Assembly: GCA_946618745.1 (NCBI GenBank)
Contig: CAMOLN010000017.1
Location: forward strand, 1-10,190
Direction of reading: 5' to 3'
DNA: 10,190 nt
DNA from: an uncultured Alphaproteobacteria bacterium
GTDB lineage: Bacteria; Pseudomonadota; Alphaproteobacteria; RF32; CAG-239
Position numbers and translations under genes: made by a program. Below are positions 1 to 7,451 of this stretch, piece after piece. A model generated the notes under the pieces. That model did no database searches. It saw nothing but the letters and a program-made list of their open reading frames with translations, and was not told the origin of the DNA. The stretch's first letter is position 1, and each line of letters begins with the position of its first letter.

Positions 1-164
1 TCACTTCCGGCCATATAACGAAAGCTGGTCGTAAGATTGTTGGCATATATAACTTTCAATTCCAGCTGTTCAAATAATTTTTCCAATAGCGGCAAATCAG
101 CTTCTTTCGCACCGCAGGACGGTGCAATCAGACCAACTGTATCGCCTTTTTTTAACTGCTTCAT
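1..164 (-). CDS. ldcA: LD-carboxypeptidase (muramoyltetrapeptide carboxypeptidase, peptidase S66), N-terminal fragment
   Basis: Only the first 54 codons are in the window; the gene runs off the left edge. The translation begins MKQLKKGDTVGLIAPSCGAK and continues to RYMAGS. The KGDTVGLIAPS block near the N-terminus is typical of S66 LD-carboxypeptidases (LdcA). These remove the terminal D-Ala from muropeptide tetrapeptides in the cytoplasm during peptidoglycan recycling. The family's Ser-Glu-His catalytic triad lies beyond the fragment, so activity cannot be judged. The ATG overlaps the stop of the upstream Mur ligase gene as ATGA (164-161), and a GGAG motif lies 8 nt before the ATG, so translational coupling is likely. 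The adjacent ligase would use the tripeptide that LdcA produces, which supports the call. A different S66 peptidase, such as a microcin-immunity MccF-like protein, cannot be excluded from the N-terminus alone. Confidence 0.8.
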   Translation of the reverse strand, partial: MKQLKKGDTVGLIAPSCGAKEADLPLLEKLFEQLELKVIYANNLTTSFRYMAGS

Positions 165-1528
165 TTTAATTTCTCCAAAATACGATATCCCATATCGGTT
201 ATCGAATTATCTCGTGCCCCCATCAATACCACACGATCGCCTTCGCCAACCAGCTCTAACAAGTGTTTTTCCAAATCATCACGTTTTTCAAAAAAATAAG
301 CCTGTTTTTGTAAGCTAACCGCATAGTCAATCAAGTCTTTTGAAGAAATATCGCGATTAACCGTGCCACCCGAAAAATAAATTTCCGGCATCATTAAAAT
401 ATCTTTATCGTCCATATATTTGGCAAAACTTTCAATAATATCTTTTCCCATCAACCTCATCGGAGCAAATCCGTGCGGTTGAAACATAATCAGCAAACGC
501 CCTTTATAACTTTTCAACGCCGACATCGATGCAGCTACTTTGTCTGGATTATGAGCAAAATCATCAATCACGGTTATATTATTGCTTTTGCCTAGTACTT
601 CCAATCTGCGTTTAGTTCCGGCAAATCCTTGCAAAATTTCACAAGCTTTAACTGCTTCAACACCTAACATCGCGCATACCGCAACTGCCGCTGCTGCATT
701 AGCAACATTAAAACGTCCGATTAAATTCAAATGATAATTTTTGCCCTTAAAACTGTAATTTGTCCCGTCATCGACTGCTTTGATATCCTCAAAATAAAAA
801 TCAGCTTTGGGATTATCAATTGCAAAAGTCACGCTGTTCGGGTGTTTGTTTAACAATTTAATCGTATGTTTGCAATCCGCATTAAGCGCCGCACCGAATT
901 TAGCTTTTTGCGCAAAGTCACCGAACAAAATTTCCAACTCCTCCAGCGATTTATGGTCGAGCGATATATTATTGACCACAGATATATAAGGTGTGTATTT
1001 TTCAATTGAACCGTCGCTCTCATCGGCCTCAATTACGCAAATCTCTCCCTTATTTAATATCACATTTGGGATCCCCGGCATATCTTTATAATTTTGCATA
1101 CCTGCACCGTTAATCACCGTCGGTTTCAGTCCTGCCTTATCCAAGATATATCCCACCATTGCAGTCAATGTTGATTTTCCCGAAGTTCCTCCGATAGCAA
1201 TTCCTTTCGGGTAAGAAGCAAAAACTTCAGCCAACAAATCCGAGCGTCTTTTCACCGGAATATTTTTTTCCAAAGCTCTTTTGACGTCAGGTATCGTGCT
1301 TTCCACCGCCGTTGAGGTGTATAACACTTCCAAATCATTATCCAACATTGATCCGTCTTGCGGACAAATTTTGATTCCGATATCGCTCAAAGCCTTTTTA
1401 ATTTTGCCTTCTTTACCTTGATCAAAACTGCGATCCGATCCGTAAACCTCACAACCTTGCGCCTTTAACACTTGCGCTAAAGCACTCATTCCCGAACCTG
1501 CAACCGCACAAAACCCGACTTTTCTCAT
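161..1528 (-). CDS. mpl: Mur ligase family protein, probably UDP-N-acetylmuramate:tripeptide ligase (Mpl), MurC-like
   Basis: The protein has 455 aa, the usual length for MurC/Mpl. It has an N-terminal Rossmann-type UDP-binding domain (VAGSGMSALA, about residues 9-18), a central ATPase domain with the P-loop GGTSGKST at 113-120 and IEADESDGS at 166-174, and the ligase core GRFNVANAAAA from 271. The C-terminal domain carries KRRLEVLG (306-313) and DDFAHNP (322-328). The DDFAH form is as in Mpl; MurC usually has a DDYGHHP-like sequence. Mpl joins L-Ala-gamma-D-Glu-meso-DAP to UDP-MurNAc in the cytoplasm, re-using recycled peptide. The ldcA gene directly downstream, overlapping by 4 nt, makes exactly this tripeptide, which favours Mpl over MurC. 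The P-loop is odd: the usual GTHGKTTT has Ser in place of His and Ser in place of the first Thr. The ATG at 1528 follows a GGAG motif with a 10 nt spacer. The Mur ligase family is certain; Mpl rather than MurC is inference. Confidence 0.8.
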   Translation of the reverse strand: MRKVGFCAVAGSGMSALAQVLKAQGCEVYGSDRSFDQGKEGKIKKALSDIGIKICPQDGSMLDNDLEVLYTSTAVESTIPDVKRALEKNIPVKRRSDLLAEVFASYPKGIAIGGTSGKSTLTAMVGYILDKAGLKPTVINGAGMQNYKDMPGIPNVILNKGEICVIEADESDGSIEKYTPYISVVNNISLDHKSLEELEILFGDFAQKAKFGAALNADCKHTIKLLNKHPNSVTFAIDNPKADFYFEDIKAVDDGTNYSFKGKNYHLNLIGRFNVANAAAAVAVCAMLGVEAVKACEILQGFAGTKRRLEVLGKSNNITVIDDFAHNPDKVAASMSALKSYKGRLLIMFQPHGFAPMRLMGKDIIESFAKYMDDKDILMMPEIYFSGGTVNRDISSKDLIDYAVSLQKQAYFFEKRDDLEKHLLELVGEGDRVVLMGARDNSITDMGYRILEKLK

Positions 1529-1547
1529 TTTATTTTCACTCCATATT

Positions 1548-2837
1548 TTAATTAAATAACGCCATTATCTCATCTTTGCTCATTGGTTTAGCTGATGTAT
1601 CTTCTTTTCTTTCCGTTTCATTATTATCTTCGGATTTTACCAAATATTTGCCGTCCTTAATCCTTGCCGCAAAATAAGGTTTATCTTTATCCGCTTCTTT
1701 CAGGAATATCACAAACGGCCGGTCAAAATAATAGTAGTTGTTTATTTTTATCTCTCTTGACATCATCATAATTGCCTTATTTGCATATATTCCTGCTTCG
1801 CTTTTGAGACGAGCCCCGACATTATCCAAATCAAATTGTATGGTCTGCAGAACCTTAACAATTGTCTTGTCACCATTAATAATACCCCCCAATTCTTCAC
1901 TAAGATCAAATTTCTCATCTATATGCAAATAAGGTATTTTATAATAATTCTTAAATTCAAATTCATAATCACCGCTGGAAAGTTCCTGTTCAATAAACAT
2001 CTTTTCTAATTCATGATTGGTATTTTCTATTTTTTTTAGTTCATTCTTTAATTCTTCTCGTCTGTTTTTTATTTCTTTTTGTTCTCTTTGGTTCTGATAG
2101 AAGCCTTTTTTTTCTGCTTTACGCAAAATCTCATTATAAATCTCATCAAACGAGGCTTCTGAAGAAGTTAAATATAAAATCATTTCTTCTTTATTATCTT
2201 TGTCTTTAATCTTCAGAGCAAAATCATCATCATTAGCATAAAACAATTCACTCATTTTTTCTTTATTTAAATATTTGCCCGGATTATAAACATCATCATC
2301 ATTTTCATCCGGAGAATAGCCGAAATATTTATATTTTACCGTTTCATCTCGATTAAATACATCCGGCTCTAAAATGTTATATTCAGCGACAAAAGGAAAA
2401 TCTTTTTTCAATATTGAATAAATAAACCATTTATTCGTTTCCGGTCCTTCATCCCATTCAAAGTCATCCAAAATATCGCTGCTTTCATTAAATTTTTCAG
2501 CTATGACTTCGGCAATTTTATTTTTATGTGCAATTGTCGCTTGCCCGACCGAAGTATAATAGTCTTTATCATTCAAATCATTTTTGAAAAACTTTTGCTT
2601 GTTAAGTTCATCGGCCAAAGGCGGATTGCCGTTAAGATAAGTAATTTTTTCCCCTCCGACATAATCAATCAACTCATTCCAACATAATTGCAAAGTCGGC
2701 GTCCACACGTCATCAGTCTCGCTGGCAAATTCAATATTGCTGTTGCTTGAGGTTTCTATTGTCTCTTCAACTTGTGCTCGGCAGTCACTTGCCGCGATTC
2801 CTGTTACTATTGCCAACAACAACCATATTTTTCTCAT
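1548..2837 (-). CDS. Secreted serpin-like protein (putative)
   Basis: The protein has 429 aa and a signal peptide, MRKIWLLLAIVTGIAASDCRA, with likely cleavage before QVEE. I chose the ATG at 2837 because GGAGAGGA (2848-2841) lies just upstream; an in-frame TTG at 2855 would place this SD inside the gene. The mature part resembles serpins in order: FIYSILKKDFPF (138-149) like the s3A strand region; a VKYKYFGYSPD segment (167-177); DDFALKI and MILYL (204-223); IPYLHIDEKFDLSEELG (301-317); VLQTIQFDLDNVGARL (329-344) like the s5A/hinge region; and FDRPFVIFLKEADKDKPYFA (371-390) like the conserved C-terminal strands. About 25 residues separate hinge and FDRPF, the size of a reactive-centre loop. 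The hinge has bulky residues (ARLKSEAG) where inhibitory serpins have small ones, so inhibition is doubtful. A charged, coiled-coil-prone insert spans about 235-285. The fold call rests on remembered patterns only. It lies between batD and mpl, 83 nt behind batD. Confidence 0.55.
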   Translation of the reverse strand: MRKIWLLLAIVTGIAASDCRAQVEETIETSSNSNIEFASETDDVWTPTLQLCWNELIDYVGGEKITYLNGNPPLADELNKQKFFKNDLNDKDYYTSVGQATIAHKNKIAEVIAEKFNESSDILDDFEWDEGPETNKWFIYSILKKDFPFVAEYNILEPDVFNRDETVKYKYFGYSPDENDDDVYNPGKYLNKEKMSELFYANDDDFALKIKDKDNKEEMILYLTSSEASFDEIYNEILRKAEKKGFYQNQREQKEIKNRREELKNELKKIENTNHELEKMFIEQELSSGDYEFEFKNYYKIPYLHIDEKFDLSEELGGIINGDKTIVKVLQTIQFDLDNVGARLKSEAGIYANKAIMMMSREIKINNYYYFDRPFVIFLKEADKDKPYFAARIKDGKYLVKSEDNNETERKEDTSAKPMSKDEIMALFN

Positions 2838-2851
2838 CTTTCCTCTCCACA

Positions 2852-2886
2852 ACAAAACTGCCGTTTATGCACCATCATAAACGGCA
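2852..2886 (-). terminator. Hairpin terminator or attenuator after batD
   Basis: A perfect 11-bp inverted repeat (TGCCGTTTATG at 2859-2869, CATAAACGGCA at 2876-2886) encloses a 6-nt loop. Read on the minus strand, the stem is followed by GTTTTGTTGT, a short U-rich tail, as in intrinsic terminators. It starts 35 nt after the batD stop and would end the Bat transcript. The tail ends right at the SD of the serpin-like gene, so it may be partial, allowing read-through, or act as an attenuator. On the plus strand the stem is not followed by a clean T run. Confidence 0.7.
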
Positions 2887-2920
2887 ATTGGTTAAATTTT
2901 ATCTAAAACCGGCAGAGATT

Positions 2921-4645
2921 TTATTTATATAATTTAGGCAAAGCTCCGTCATCATTACTTTGACATTTAACTTTATGTGCCGCCGCTTTCTTAAAAATTC
3001 GCACAAATTCGCTACCGTCCCATTGAGCGTTGTTGCCCGAGTATAAAAATTCGCGAATTTTATCGGTTTGTTGATTAAAATCTTCATCTTGCAACACATC
3101 GGCTACGTCTTGCAAATTGCTGATTCCGGCATTCGGGTATTTATCTTTTCCCCACCACAAAAGCTCATCACGCAACCTGTGAATATCTCCGTTATGTGCG
3201 GCATTTATCACCGCTTTATAATGATTTGATTTTCCGGCACCGCCTCCGGCAAATAATTTAAATAACAACCAAGCTAAAACCATTCCGCCGACAAAAGCTG
3301 ACAATAACATTACAATCATCATCTTGTTATCAACCTTTGTAACTTCTTGAACTTGTGCCGATTGCGGTTGAATAGCTTTTATTTTCGGTTGTTCAATTTG
3401 TGATTTTGCCAGTTCTGTCTCTCCGTCTCCTTTCGCAACCATCGCTTTATAAGCCGGAATAGTCGCAACTTCTGGTGAGTTTGTGGCAGTATTAAACCAA
3501 TTTATTTTAATCTCCGGCAACCATATCTCGCCGCTCTCCGAAGGGATATAAACATTACCTGTTTGCATAGAGGTAATTATTTGCCCGTTTTTAACCGTCA
3601 TTTCCGTCAAAGGTTTTTCCGGATATTGTTTAACCCCGTCAACATTGGCAAATTTAATCTCCGGCATTTGATTATCGGTAACCCCGTAGGCCTTAACATA
3701 AATTGTTCGGCTGACTGGTTCTCCAACCTTAAATTTAGGTTTAGGTGAGTCAAATTCTGCGGATACTTCAACTTTTGATGCCGGCAACCACCAACCGTCA
3801 TTTATTACTGCCGGTTTAACTTTAACCGCAATCGGTTTGGTCGCTAACACTACCGGATTTTTACGTGCAAAAATATCATTTAACCCTAATCCGGAGAAAA
3901 AGTCATCATCACCGAAGAAATCGGCAAACGGATCAACTCGTCGATTCTTTGTCAGATAATATCCGTTAAATTTAACCGCCGGTATTTCCAAATTACCGCT
4001 TTTTTGAGCAAACATTGCATAAGTAAAAGTTATCACGCGCAGTTGCTTACCATTGATAATTTTAGTCTCTACCGTTGGTTCATCTAAAGGTTTAATAATC
4101 CAATCATCACCGGCTCCCATAAATATCGGTGCTTCTCCTTGCAAGCCGCCGGTATCATATATTTTCAATTTATAAGTAATTTGTTGCTGAATATAAGGAC
4201 TTTTATTATCCACTTCACCGCTTATCTTAAAACGCGGGCTGTCGGTATTTGGAGCAGGTGTCGTCGGCTCAACGTCAACAACTTCGGCAGTTTTTACCTT
4301 GAGTTTTATCGGTTGGGTTTTATATCCGGCCAATTCAATTTCCGGAATAATAATTTCTCCGGAACGATTCGGCATCATTACCAAACTCCATTGGCGTGAT
4401 TTGCTGACATTGCCGTTGATAATATTAGTGCGATAACCGTTTGAAATTGACAACACATTAAAATCTTTGGATAAAACGTTCAAATCCGGAGTGGCACTGC
4501 TGTCAACATCTTTCAAATCAAGAGTTAACACCAAAGTTTCGCCTTCCGACACCGGATTACGATTGACCGTTGCCACAAATTCTTGTGCCGCCGCCGCGCT
4601 TATTTGCAATATCAATAATCCTAATAAAATTAAAAACTTTTTCAT
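2921..4645 (-). CDS. batD: BatD family protein (membrane-anchored periplasmic)
   Basis: The protein has 574 aa. It has a signal peptide (MKKFLILLGLLILQISAAAA, cleavage before QEF) and then the family start EFVATVNRNPVSEGE. Repeated beta-rich segments follow, with SGEIIIPEI and SGNLEIPAVKF motifs. An aromatic/acidic stretch DPFADFFGDDDFF (about 238-250) is a BatD hallmark. One transmembrane helix lies at about 443-463 (MMIVMLLSAFVGGMVLAW), followed by a cytoplasmic tail of about 110 aa containing LRDELLWWGKDKYP. BatD is a partner of the BatA/BatB VWA proteins; its biochemical role is not established, and the Bacteroides name refers to aerotolerance. The ATG at 4645 has AGGTGAG (4656-4650) 5-6 nt upstream, overlapping the stop of the upstream gene; a GTG at 4654 is in frame but lies inside the SD. 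It follows batB/C after only 9 nt and is the last Bat gene before the hairpin. Confidence 0.88.
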   Translation of the reverse strand: MKKFLILLGLLILQISAAAAQEFVATVNRNPVSEGETLVLTLDLKDVDSSATPDLNVLSKDFNVLSISNGYRTNIINGNVSKSRQWSLVMMPNRSGEIIIPEIELAGYKTQPIKLKVKTAEVVDVEPTTPAPNTDSPRFKISGEVDNKSPYIQQQITYKLKIYDTGGLQGEAPIFMGAGDDWIIKPLDEPTVETKIINGKQLRVITFTYAMFAQKSGNLEIPAVKFNGYYLTKNRRVDPFADFFGDDDFFSGLGLNDIFARKNPVVLATKPIAVKVKPAVINDGWWLPASKVEVSAEFDSPKPKFKVGEPVSRTIYVKAYGVTDNQMPEIKFANVDGVKQYPEKPLTEMTVKNGQIITSMQTGNVYIPSESGEIWLPEIKINWFNTATNSPEVATIPAYKAMVAKGDGETELAKSQIEQPKIKAIQPQSAQVQEVTKVDNKMMIVMLLSAFVGGMVLAWLLFKLFAGGGAGKSNHYKAVINAAHNGDIHRLRDELLWWGKDKYPNAGISNLQDVADVLQDEDFNQQTDKIREFLYSGNNAQWDGSEFVRIFKKAAAHKVKCQSNDDGALPKLYK

Positions 4646-4654
4646 CTTTCTCAC

Positions 4655-6454
4655 CTATTTTTCATTATAACGATTTTTTTTGTATTCTTCGGCAATAAAT
4701 GCTCGCAATAATCCTCCCGGATCTTCGGGTATATCGCGATAACGTTGCATTTTTGCTTGCACTTTTTCATCATAATCTTCATCGCCCTCTTGCATTTCCG
4801 CTTGACCTGCTTGATTTTGCTCGCCCTGATTCTTCGGCTGATCTTCCGTTTGCTGATGTTCGTAAGATCCATGCGATTGCCCGGGTTTATCCTGATTATT
4901 TTCCTTATCATTCTGCCCGCTCGAATTATTTTCTTGAGCTTTGTCATTATTTTCTTGCGGTTGAGAAGAATTATTTTGTTTTTCTTCTTGATTATTATCA
5001 GCTTGTTGCTGATTATTCATTTGTTGCTGTTGCTGCCTCTGCTCATCACCATTTTCGTTATTCTGATTATTGTTTTGATTATTATCTTGTCCTTGGTCAT
5101 TATTGTTTTGCTCACCGCTTTGTTCTTGATTTTCCGAATCTTTATTTTGCTGTGAAGATTGATTTTGCTGTTGTTGTTTTTGTTGTTGCTGTTGTTTCAA
5201 ATATTCCAAATTAAATTTAGCATCTTCATGTTGCGGATTAATCTTCAAAACTTCTTCATATTTTGCTATAGCTTCTTTAATTTTTCCTGACTTAGCCAAG
5301 GCGTTGCCCTGATTATATAATCCTTCTACCGAATTATTTAAAGCATAATATTGCAAAGCCTTCGCATAATTTCCTTGCCGATAATGGCTGGCAGCTTTCC
5401 AGTTTTCATCACGGAATAATTTTTCAGCCGCCGCATAATCTTTATTATTAAAAGCTTTCCATCCGTCCTGATCTGCACTTGTAAAAAATCCGGCCTGGGC
5501 CTCGCCGATAAAGCAAAACAGTAGTATAACCAATAATCCTTTTCGGAACAATAATAAACAACATATCATCGGAACAAACAGAAAATACCATCCGCCGTCC
5601 AACCATTGTTGAGATAAGTTTTCACTTTTTTCAATCGGTGCATTGGTTTGATTAATCATTTCCGCCCACTCATCAATTTGCCGATCATTATTTACGGCAT
5701 CAAGATATTTACCGCCGCCGGCCTCTGCGACCATGCGCAGTTTTTCATTTTCATCGGCGGCAGTAGCAATGATATTAACTTTTATACCGTCTGCACTTGC
5801 TGCTTTTGCCGCATCAAGTGCCAAATTTAACTTCTGTCCGACATCTGAAGCAAATATTACCAAATTACCTTGATTATATCCGGCTTCCTTTATTCTTTCT
5901 GCCCCCAAAGAAATAGCGCGATCCAAGCGATCACCGTTAGCCGGCATTATATCAAGTGATAATGAGGGCAACAAATTATGCAAAATTCTCACATCATCGG
6001 TAAACGGAACAATTATAAACGGTTCATCGCTATACACACCTAAAGCCGTTTGAGTGGAGGTTAATTTATCCGTAAAGTCCTTAATTTTGTATTTGGCACG
6101 ATCCAACCGATTAGGTTTTACATCATCATTATTCATATCCGATGACATATTAAGCATAATCACCACCGGATTTTGTTTTTGCATAACCGGTATTTCTCTT
6201 TTTTCCCAACTCGGTCCTGCCATAACTATTGCCGCGGAAACCAAACCTGACAATGCTGTCCACATCAATATTTTGCGATTATTGGTAATTCCTTTAACTA
6301 ACAAAAAGTCCAACAATTTCGGATCAATAACCTTTTGCCATGATGAAACGGCAGCATTGCCGCTACGATAAAACCCTTGCAACAAAAAAGGTACAATCGC
6401 CAATAACAAAAACCACGGACGCAAAAAATGAAAATCACTCAACCATTCAGTCAT
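4655..6454 (-). CDS. batB: BatB/BatC fusion: VWA domain, TPR repeats and Q/N-rich tail
   Basis: The protein has 599 aa. Two N-terminal membrane helices (about 11-28 and 62-80) precede a VWA domain (97-270) of BatB type, shown by DVKPNRLDRAK (111-121) and VPFTDDVRIL. A helix pair at 288-320 leads to a TPR region (about 329-418), including GLYNQGNALAKSGKIKEAIA, which corresponds to BatC. A Q/N/E-rich tract of about 135 residues (421-556) follows. The C-terminus (RYRDIPEDPGGLLRAF, 571-586) matches the tail typical of proteobacterial BatB-TPR proteins. The VWA metal site is altered: the usual DxSxS is N102-x-S104-x-D106. Family knowledge places it in the membrane with BatA, the TPR part mediating protein contacts. 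The ATG at 6454 overlaps the batA stop by 8 nt, with AAAGGAG 8 nt upstream, so it is coupled to batA. VWA-TPR fusions are common in Proteobacteria; in Bacteroides the two are separate. Confidence 0.88.
   Translation of the reverse strand: MTEWLSDFHFLRPWFLLLAIVPFLLQGFYRSGNAAVSSWQKVIDPKLLDFLLVKGITNNRKILMWTALSGLVSAAIVMAGPSWEKREIPVMQKQNPVVIMLNMSSDMNNDDVKPNRLDRAKYKIKDFTDKLTSTQTALGVYSDEPFIIVPFTDDVRILHNLLPSLSLDIMPANGDRLDRAISLGAERIKEAGYNQGNLVIFASDVGQKLNLALDAAKAASADGIKVNIIATAADENEKLRMVAEAGGGKYLDAVNNDRQIDEWAEMINQTNAPIEKSENLSQQWLDGGWYFLFVPMICCLLLFRKGLLVILLFCFIGEAQAGFFTSADQDGWKAFNNKDYAAAEKLFRDENWKAASHYRQGNYAKALQYYALNNSVEGLYNQGNALAKSGKIKEAIAKYEEVLKINPQHEDAKFNLEYLKQQQQQKQQQQNQSSQQNKDSENQEQSGEQNNNDQGQDNNQNNNQNNENGDEQRQQQQQMNNQQQADNNQEEKQNNSSQPQENNDKAQENNSSGQNDKENNQDKPGQSHGSYEHQQTEDQPKNQGEQNQAGQAEMQEGDEDYDEKVQAKMQRYRDIPEDPGGLLRAFIAEEYKKNRYNEK
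4787..5194 (-). repeat. Low-complexity tract coding Gln/Asn-rich linker in BatB/C
   Basis: This segment encodes about 135 residues dominated by Gln, Asn, Glu, Asp and Ser, including runs of five Gln (421-425 and 474-478). It uses both codons of Gln and Asn and has no exact repeat unit, so it is compositional rather than a tandem repeat. It separates the TPR region from the conserved C-terminal tail and is probably disordered. Because of its composition, the opposite strand carries long open but hydrophobic frames that are not genes. Confidence 0.85.
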
Positions 6455-7451
6455 TTTTTATGCTCCTTTGCATCAGGGTCGCAATCAAAGCCAAAATCCA
6501 TGCTATTGCTAAAGGAATATAATATATTTCATCAACTTTTTGCACAAATCGCGCTTCCTCGTTTGAAGCCTCCAAAGCATCAATCATTTGATAAACTTTT
6601 TGCAAATCAGTCGCCGAAGCCGCCTTGAAATATCGTCCCTTTGACAATTCAGCCAGTTTTTTCAACTCATTTTCATCTACATCGTGTAAACCCACGGCTG
6701 AAAGCATCTTTAAAAATAAATTAGGCGAGCCGACACCGATAGTATAAATTTTAACATCTTCTTGTGCGGCTAATTTCATTGCTTTTGCCATTGACAGCGA
6801 ACCGTCATTATTTTCCCCGTCAGTTAACAGAATAATTACTTGATTTTTTTTATTTTTAAATGTTTGGGTGTTTTTCAATGCCAAAGCCAAAGCATCGCCG
6901 ATACTGGTTGAATCACCGGCCATTCCGGCCTTCATGGAAAATAAAATATCCCTTACCGTTGCTTTATCATAAGTCAGTGGTGATTGCAGATAAGCACGCG
7001 TTCCGAATAATATCAAACCTATCCTGTCGTTAGCACGTTTTTGCACAAAATCAGCCACGGTCATTTTAACAGCATCAAGGCGAGTAAGCGTCCGTCCTCC
7101 AAGGTTAAAATCCGGCTCCAACATGGAAGTTGAAATGTCTAAAACCAACATTATATCACGTCCCTCATTAGGCAAACGTTGCGGTTCATCGGCAATTTGC
7201 GGACGCGCCGCCGCCAGACACAATAATCCCCATATAATGTATAATATTATAAATTTGCTTGAAATTTTTTCATTTGCACCGGCATTGACTTTCCATAAAC
7301 CGCCGCTTTTCAGTGAAATTCTTTTCAAATCATCAATAAACGGAACTCTCAAAGCATTGCCGGACATCCCTCGTATCGGCGGCAGTATATAATAAAACGC
7401 CACCGGCAGTAACAGTAATGCAAAAGCCCAAGGAAAAGCAAATACAATCAC
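6447..7451 (-). CDS. batA: BatA: VWA-domain membrane protein
   Basis: The protein has 334 aa from a GTG start. Membrane helices lie at about 2-22 and 66-83, with a C-terminal one at 310-327. Between them is a VWA domain (about 98-290) with an intact MIDAS: D105-x-S107-x-S109 in VLDISTSML, T160 in SPLTYD, and D211 in LLTDGENND. This is the BatA pattern: a VWA domain held at the membrane between helices, expected to bind a divalent metal and a partner protein. The start was chosen because GTG at 7451 forms GTGA with the stop of the upstream gene and has AGGAG (7463-7459) 7 nt before it. A TTG at 7478, in frame, would have no such SD and would extend into the upstream gene. The gene overlaps batB/C by 8 nt downstream. 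Codon and base use match the neighbours. Confidence 0.9.
   Translation of the reverse strand: MIVFAFPWAFALLLLPVAFYYILPPIRGMSGNALRVPFIDDLKRISLKSGGLWKVNAGANEKISSKFIILYIIWGLLCLAAARPQIADEPQRLPNEGRDIMLVLDISTSMLEPDFNLGGRTLTRLDAVKMTVADFVQKRANDRIGLILFGTRAYLQSPLTYDKATVRDILFSMKAGMAGDSTSIGDALALALKNTQTFKNKKNQVIILLTDGENNDGSLSMAKAMKLAAQEDVKIYTIGVGSPNLFLKMLSAVGLHDVDENELKKLAELSKGRYFKAASATDLQKVYQMIDALEASNEEARFVQKVDEIYYIPLAIAWILALIATLMQRSIKND

Noticed and set aside
1548..2837. Signal peptide of the serpin-like protein as a lipoprotein signal (Cys at residue 19)
   Set aside because: The residues before Cys are A-S-D, which do not fit the lipobox; cleavage after CRA by signal peptidase I fits better.
2838..2855. 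Longer serpin-like protein from TTG at 2855
   Set aside because: It would translate the SD (GGAGAGGA) as protein and place charged residues before a clean signal peptide; ATG at 2837 is better.
4651..4947. Minus-strand open frame of 98 codons, rich in Lys/Arg/Ile
   Set aside because: It is an alternative frame inside the 3' end of batB/C with low-complexity basic composition and no family features.
4699..5214. Long open frames on the plus strand (4699-5214 and 4745-5155) with very hydrophobic translations
   Set aside because: They lie opposite the Gln/Asn-rich tract of batB/C. Complement of CAA/AAT-rich codons gives Leu/Ile/Val runs automatically. There is no SD, and the sense gene is well supported.
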